Below are positions 21,043 to 24,053 of a DNA stretch of 24,053 bases, in pieces. Source of the stretch: an uncultured Clostridia bacterium (GTDB lineage Bacteria > Bacillota > Clostridia > Christensenellales > CAG-138). Where the stretch lies: positions 1-24,053 of the forward strand of contig CALGGM010000179.1 in NCBI GenBank assembly GCA_937915925.1. Direction: 5' to 3'. The number at the start of each line of letters is the position of its first letter. Positions within the stretch are counted from its first letter, which is position 1. The notes under the pieces were generated by a model, which made no database searches, was not told the origin of the DNA, and saw only the letters and a program-made list of their open reading frames with translations. A program made the translations under genes and the position numbers.

Positions 21043-22233
21043 TTACATCCGCTTCAGGATCGCGTCCAGAAGCGCGTCCGCGGCGGCGTCCTTGCTCATC
21101 AGCGGCAGCGCCGTTTCGCCGTCGTTTGTGATCAGCGTGAGAATATTCGTGTCGACCTGAAAGCCTGCGCCCGCTTCCTTCACGTTGTTTGCGGCGATCA
21201 TGTCGAGGTTCTTCTTTTCAAGCTTTGCGCGGCTGTTTTCGAGCATATGCTCCGTTTCCATCGAGAACCCGCAAAGAAACTGCCCTTTGCGCTTTTCTTT
21301 TCCGAGCGTTCCGAGAATGTCCTTTGTACGCTCCAGCGGGATCGAAAGCGCGTCGTCGCTCTTTTTGAGCTTGTTATCGGAAACGCTTGCGGGACGGTAG
21401 TCCGCAACGGCTGCCGCCTTGATGATGATATCCGAATCGGGAGCGTACCGCATCACGGCTTCAAACATATCCTCGGCGGTCACGACGTCGACCGTGTTCA
21501 CGTATGCGGGCTTTTTCAATGCCGTCGGTCCGGAAACGAGCGTGACAATCGCGCCTCTGCGCGCCGCGGCGTTTGCGATCGCATAGCCCATGCGTCCGGA
21601 GGAGTGGTTGGTGAGATACCGCACGGGGTCGATCGCCTCCTGCGTGGGTCCCGCGGTGACGAGCACGCGCTTGCCCGTCATGTCCTTTTCATGCGAAAGC
21701 GCATGAAGGCAGACCTCCAGAAGATCCTCGGGCTCCGGCAGACGTCCCTTGCCGCTTGTGCCGCAGGCGAGCCGTCCCGTCGCGGGTTCGACGATCTCCC
21801 AGCCGTAATGCCGAAGCGTTTCGATGTTGTCCTGCGTGACGGGATTTTCGTACATACCGGTGTTCATCGCGGGCGCGATCGCTTTTTTGCAGCGGCAGGC
21901 GAGAACGGTGGTCGTGAGCATATCGTCGGCCAGCCCGTGCGCAAGCTTTGCGATCACGTTTGCGGTCGCCGGCGCGATCAGCACCATATCCGCGCGGTCC
22001 GCGACGGCGATGTGCTCCACCGAATGCACAAAGTTCCGGTCGAACGTGTCGACGAGCGCTTTGTTTCCCGTGAGCTGTTCAAAGGTCAGCGGCGTAACAA
22101 ACTTCGTCGCGTTCTCCGTCATGATGACCTGCACGTCTGCGCGCTGTTTTTTGAGCATGCTCGCGAGCGCAGCCACCTTGAAGCAGGCGATGCCGCCGGT
22201 GACGCCGAGCACGATGGTTTTTCCATTCAGCAT
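21043..22233 (-). CDS. coaBC: Bifunctional phosphopantothenoylcysteine decarboxylase / phosphopantothenate-cysteine ligase
   Basis: Two successive steps of coenzyme A synthesis: ligation of cysteine to 4'-phosphopantothenate (CoaB) and FMN-dependent decarboxylation (CoaC). 396 residues. CoaC half (about 1-185): VTGGIACFKVA, HSVEHIAVADRADMVLIAPATAN with the active-site His, PAMNTGMYENP, and RLACGTSGKGRLPEP with the catalytic Cys. CoaB half: AGPTQEAIDPVRYLTNHSSGRMG, AAAVADYRP, KLKKS and GFSMETE. The ATG at 22233 has CGGAGGG upstream; the open frame to 22305 runs through the promoter and is not coding. Promoter at 22272-22300. Divergent from the transporter-coaX pair of the same pathway. Confidence 0.96.
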   Translation of the reverse strand: MLNGKTIVLGVTGGIACFKVAALASMLKKQRADVQVIMTENATKFVTPLTFEQLTGNKALVDTFDRNFVHSVEHIAVADRADMVLIAPATANVIAKLAHGLADDMLTTTVLACRCKKAIAPAMNTGMYENPVTQDNIETLRHYGWEIVEPATGRLACGTSGKGRLPEPEDLLEVCLHALSHEKDMTGKRVLVTAGPTQEAIDPVRYLTNHSSGRMGYAIANAAARRGAIVTLVSGPTALKKPAYVNTVDVVTAEDMFEAVMRYAPDSDIIIKAAAVADYRPASVSDNKLKKSDDALSIPLERTKDILGTLGKEKRKGQFLCGFSMETEHMLENSRAKLEKKNLDMIAANNVKEAGAGFQVDTNILTLITNDGETALPLMSKDAAADALLDAILKRM

Positions 22234-22271
22234 ACGATCCCTCCGAAAATATCGTTCCTTGGTTCGACAAT

Positions 22272-22300
22272 AATATAACATACGCAAAACGGAATTGCAA
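22272..22300 (-). promoter_or_regulatory. Promoter for coaBC-GNAT
   Basis: Minus strand TTGCAA (22300-22295), 17-base spacer, TATATT (22277-22272) with TG one base before it (extended -10). Predicted transcript start near 22265, leader about 32 bases. The -35 lies only 13 bases from the -35 of the divergent promoter at 22314-22342. Confidence 0.75.
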
Positions 22301-22313
22301 CGCACGAAACCTC

Positions 22314-22342
22314 TTGCATCCGTACTTTTCCTGCGTTATAAT
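22314..22342 (+). promoter_or_regulatory. Promoter for the ECF S component-coaX operon
   Basis: TTGCAT (22314-22319), 17-base spacer, perfect TATAAT (22337-22342). The same TTGCAT-17-TATAAT combination precedes the tRNA gene at 23967-23995. A perfect 7-bp inverted repeat, CTTGCAT (22313-22319) and ATGCAAG (22341-22347), spans both boxes and could be an operator. Confidence 0.75.
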
Positions 22343-22348
22343 GCAAGC

Positions 22349-22467
22349 GGCAAGGCAAAAGCGCGCTCCCCGTACCCCGAAGGGACGGGAGGGCAGAGCG
22401 CAGAGCGGCGCCGACTATCATCTACGCAGCGTATCCTAAGGGAACGCAAGCAAGGAGGCAATTTCAT
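22349..22467 (+). promoter_or_regulatory. Structured leader RNA of the ECF S component gene, candidate cis-regulatory element
   Basis: About 119 transcribed bases before the ATG. A strong stem-loop spans 22366-22391: outer CTC-CCC-GT and inner CCC arms pair with GGG, AC, GGG, AG around a CGAA loop, leaving A22374 and one C unpaired. GCGC at 22361-22364 and 22398-22401 extends it. A small TACG-cag-CGTA hairpin follows at 22423-22433, then the AAGGAGG site at about 22452-22458. The CUCC of the main stem could alternatively pair with the ribosome binding site. I recognise no known riboswitch consensus. Confidence 0.45.
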
Positions 22468-23157
22468 ATGGAAAAGCAGATCAAAAGGCAAGTCAATGTC
22501 CGCTACATCACGGAGCTCGGGCTGTTCATCGGCGTCATTTTGCTGATGAAGCTGACCGGGCTCTCCTCGATTCCGATCGGACCGCTGGTGATGACGTTCA
22601 CCATGATCCCCATCGCGGTCGGCGCGATGCTTTTGGGTCCTCTTGCGGGAACGATCCTCGGCGCGTTTTACGGGCTCACCAGTCTGTACGATGCGATCAC
22701 GGGGAAGTCCCTAATGACCGGAGCGTTCTTTATCGTTTTGCCGGTGATGACGGTTCTCCTGTGCGTCGGAACGCGCGCGCTCGTGGGGTACCTCACGGGA
22801 CTGCTGTTCCGCATCTTCTTTAAGCTCGACCGTCACCGCATCTGGAGCTACTTTGTAGGCGGTCTGCTTGCTCCGATGCTCAACACGATCCTGTTTATGG
22901 GTTTTATCGTGCTGTTCTTCTATCACACCGAGTTTGTACAGAACCTTGCCGCGAACAAGGGCGCGGTGAACCCGTTGATGTTCGTCGTATTGGTCGTCGG
23001 CGTGCAGGGACTGATCGAGTGGGCGACGGGACTTGTCATCGGCGGCGCGGTCTCAAAGGGTGTTGCGGCTGCATTGAAACGCTATGAGCCGATCCCGTTT
23101 TTCAAAAAGACCGCTGCGCCCGCAGTCGAACAACCGAGTGAAACGAAAGGGGAATAA
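22468..23157 (+). CDS. ECF transporter S component, probably pantothenate or related CoA precursor
   Basis: Substrate-capturing integral membrane subunit of an energy-coupling-factor vitamin transporter; 229 residues with about six hydrophobic segments. After a short N-terminus, ITELGLFIGVILLMKLTGL, then SIPIGPLVMTFTMIPIAVGA and MLLGPLAGTILGAFYGLTSLYDAITG, the conserved S-component region with Gly/Pro-rich turns. Further segments are around 82-110, 125-150 and 165-195. The C-terminus is hydrophilic. The shared EcfA1/A2/T module is not in the window. Substrate is inferred from context only: coaX starts 3 bases after the stop and coaBC is divergent, which fits a pantothenate (PanT-like) role. 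AAGGAGG precedes the ATG. Confidence 0.85.
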   Translation: MEKQIKRQVNVRYITELGLFIGVILLMKLTGLSSIPIGPLVMTFTMIPIAVGAMLLGPLAGTILGAFYGLTSLYDAITGKSLMTGAFFIVLPVMTVLLCVGTRALVGYLTGLLFRIFFKLDRHRIWSYFVGGLLAPMLNTILFMGFIVLFFYHTEFVQNLAANKGAVNPLMFVVLVVGVQGLIEWATGLVIGGAVSKGVAAALKRYEPIPFFKKTAAPAVEQPSETKGE

Positions 23158-23160
23158 ACC

Positions 23161-23937
23161 ATGATCCTTGCCATCGACGTCGGCAATACGAATATCGTTT
23201 TAGGCGGCATCGCGGACGGAAAGCAGCTGTTTTCCGCACGGCTGAAAAGCGATCGCGATAAGACCGCCGATCAGTACGCGCTGGACATTCAGGGGCTTCT
23301 GATGCTGCACGGCGTTCGTCCCTGCGACGTCGAGGGCGGGATCCTTTCCTCCGTCGTGCCGTACCTCCAGTCGGTGATCCCGGAGGCGATCCGCCTCCTC
23401 ACCGGCGTCGAGCTGACGGTCGTCGGTCCCGGCATCAGGACCGGGCTCAACATCCGCATGGACAATCCGTCGAGCGTCGGCAGCGATCTGATCGTGGCGG
23501 CGGTCGCGGCGCGGGCGAAATATAAAACGCCGATCGCCATCGTCGACATGGGCACGGCGACCACGCTTTCGGTCATCGTCAACGACAACGAATACGTCGG
23601 CGGCATGATCATTCCGGGGCTTTGGACGTCGTTGAACGCGCTGTCCGCAAACGCGGCGCAGCTGCCCTACATCGATCTCAAGGGCGCGACGAAGCTCTTG
23701 GGCACCAACACGGTCGACTGTATGCGCTCCGGCGCGGTCAACGGTACGGCGGCAATGCTCGACGGGCTGATCGACCGGCTCGAGGACGAGCTCGGCGAAC
23801 CGGTGACTCCGGTTCTCACCGGCGGACTTTCCGGGTTGATCGCTCCCGTTTGCCGACGCAGGTTCCGACTGGAGCCGGACATCCTGATCGACGGGCTGAT
23901 GATCCTGTACGAAAAGAACCGGCAAAAGACGGAATAA
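23161..23937 (+). CDS. coaX: Type III pantothenate kinase
   Basis: Phosphorylates pantothenate with ATP, the first step of coenzyme A synthesis; type III enzymes are known not to be inhibited by CoA. 258 residues. Markers: ILAIDVGNTNIVLGG (phosphate-binding Asp6 and the GNTN loop), GGILSSVVPYLQ, GPGIRTGLNIRMDNPSSVGSD, IVDMGTATTLSVI with the conserved Asp, GGMIIPGLWTSLNALSANAAQLP, NTVDCMRSGAVNGTAAMLDGLI and VLTGGLSGLI. It begins 3 bases after the ECF S component stop, with GAAAGGGGAA overlapping that gene's end, so the two are one operon. No convincing hairpin terminator follows before the tRNA promoter. Confidence 0.97.
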   Translation: MILAIDVGNTNIVLGGIADGKQLFSARLKSDRDKTADQYALDIQGLLMLHGVRPCDVEGGILSSVVPYLQSVIPEAIRLLTGVELTVVGPGIRTGLNIRMDNPSSVGSDLIVAAVAARAKYKTPIAIVDMGTATTLSVIVNDNEYVGGMIIPGLWTSLNALSANAAQLPYIDLKGATKLLGTNTVDCMRSGAVNGTAAMLDGLIDRLEDELGEPVTPVLTGGLSGLIAPVCRRRFRLEPDILIDGLMILYEKNRQKTE

Positions 23938-23966
23938 AGGTTTTTTCGGGAATTTGAAAAAAAGGC

Positions 23967-23995
23967 TTGCATTCTTCGCGCGTATTTGTTATAAT
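23967..23995 (+). promoter_or_regulatory. Promoter for tRNA-Thr
   Basis: TTGCAT (23967-23972), 17-base spacer, TATAAT (23990-23995) preceded by TG one base upstream. Predicted start around 24002, only a few bases before the mature tRNA end. Confidence 0.8.
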
Positions 23996-24008
23996 GCGCG
24001 TTGCGAGC

Positions 24009-24053
24009 GCTGATGTAGCTCAGTAGGTAGAGCACGTCATTGGTAATGACGAG
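24009..24053 (+). tRNA. tRNA-Thr (anticodon GGT), 5' part, cut by window edge
   Basis: Acceptor strand GCTGATG, then TA, D-arm GCTC-agtaggta-GAGC, A, anticodon stem CGTCA / TGACG around the loop TTGGTAA with anticodon GGT. The first 45 bases of a normal tRNA are present; variable loop, T-arm and 3' acceptor strand lie beyond the window. Confidence 0.93.

Noticed and set aside
20803..22278. 491-codon open frame on the plus strand opposite the GNAT and coaBC genes
   Set aside because: It covers two secure genes on the other strand and the coaBC promoter; reverse-complement artefact of high GC content.
22234..22305. Extended N-terminus of CoaBC
   Set aside because: It passes through a strong promoter and lies upstream of a good ribosome site for ATG 22233.
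22349..22467. Known TPP, folate or T-box leader before the ECF S component
   Set aside because: No CUGAGA-type thi-box, folate-riboswitch or T-box signature could be found by eye; left as an unassigned structured leader.
23938..23966. Terminator between coaX and tRNA-Thr
   Set aside because: T-rich and A-rich runs are present but no convincing stem precedes them.

Overview
The window is a dense, GC-rich (roughly 60% by eye) bacterial chromosome segment. It carries AddAB rather than RecBCD, an ECF transporter S component, a type III pantothenate kinase, strong AAGGAGG-type ribosome binding sites and several families of short dispersed palindromic repeats. Together these point to a Clostridia-class Bacillota, probably a high-GC gut-type lineage. 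Genus cannot be decided from the sequence. Almost every gene is a housekeeping gene. I see no CRISPR array, phage, insertion sequence or classical defence island.

Region 1 (1-6018, minus strand) holds two gene runs. The upstream run is a SAM-dependent RNA methyltransferase, an unusual double-domain RluA-type pseudouridine synthase and a phosphosugar mutase; its start and stop codons overlap by 4 bases at both junctions. After a 109-base spacer that holds a dispersed repeat come deoD (purine nucleoside phosphorylase), a small Dabb-domain protein and the 5' part of uvrB, which runs off the window edge. DeoD and the phosphomutase could work in sequence on sugar phosphates.

Region 2 (6019-8790) holds a repeat cluster, murA with a good promoter, and a membrane-anchored solute-binding-like protein (minus strand). 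The latter is read divergently from thpR.

Region 3 (8790-19094, plus strand) holds thpR, then addB-addA-rsmF with ATGA overlaps. An array of about eight mini-hairpins follows, then a PlsC-like acyltransferase carrying a zinc ribbon, and an ASCH-domain gene. The theme is recombinational repair plus RNA modification and binding.

Region 4 (19095-20577) is a 390-base cluster of dispersed repeats, then a membrane-anchored, proline/threonine-rich protein whose outer domain looks like a degenerate LytR-CpsA-Psr domain (minus strand).

Region 5 (20578-23937) is a coenzyme A locus. coaBC and a GNAT acetyltransferase are read leftward; an ECF S component and coaX are read rightward from a back-to-back promoter pair, with a structured 119-base leader in front of the transporter gene. 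The window ends with the first 45 bases of tRNA-Thr(GGT) behind a clear promoter.

The points most worth a second look are the tandem RluA enzyme, the acyltransferase-zinc ribbon fusion, the LCP-like protein lacking its signature arginine, the ATATCG/CGATAT hairpin array, and the leader RNA of the putative pantothenate transporter operon.
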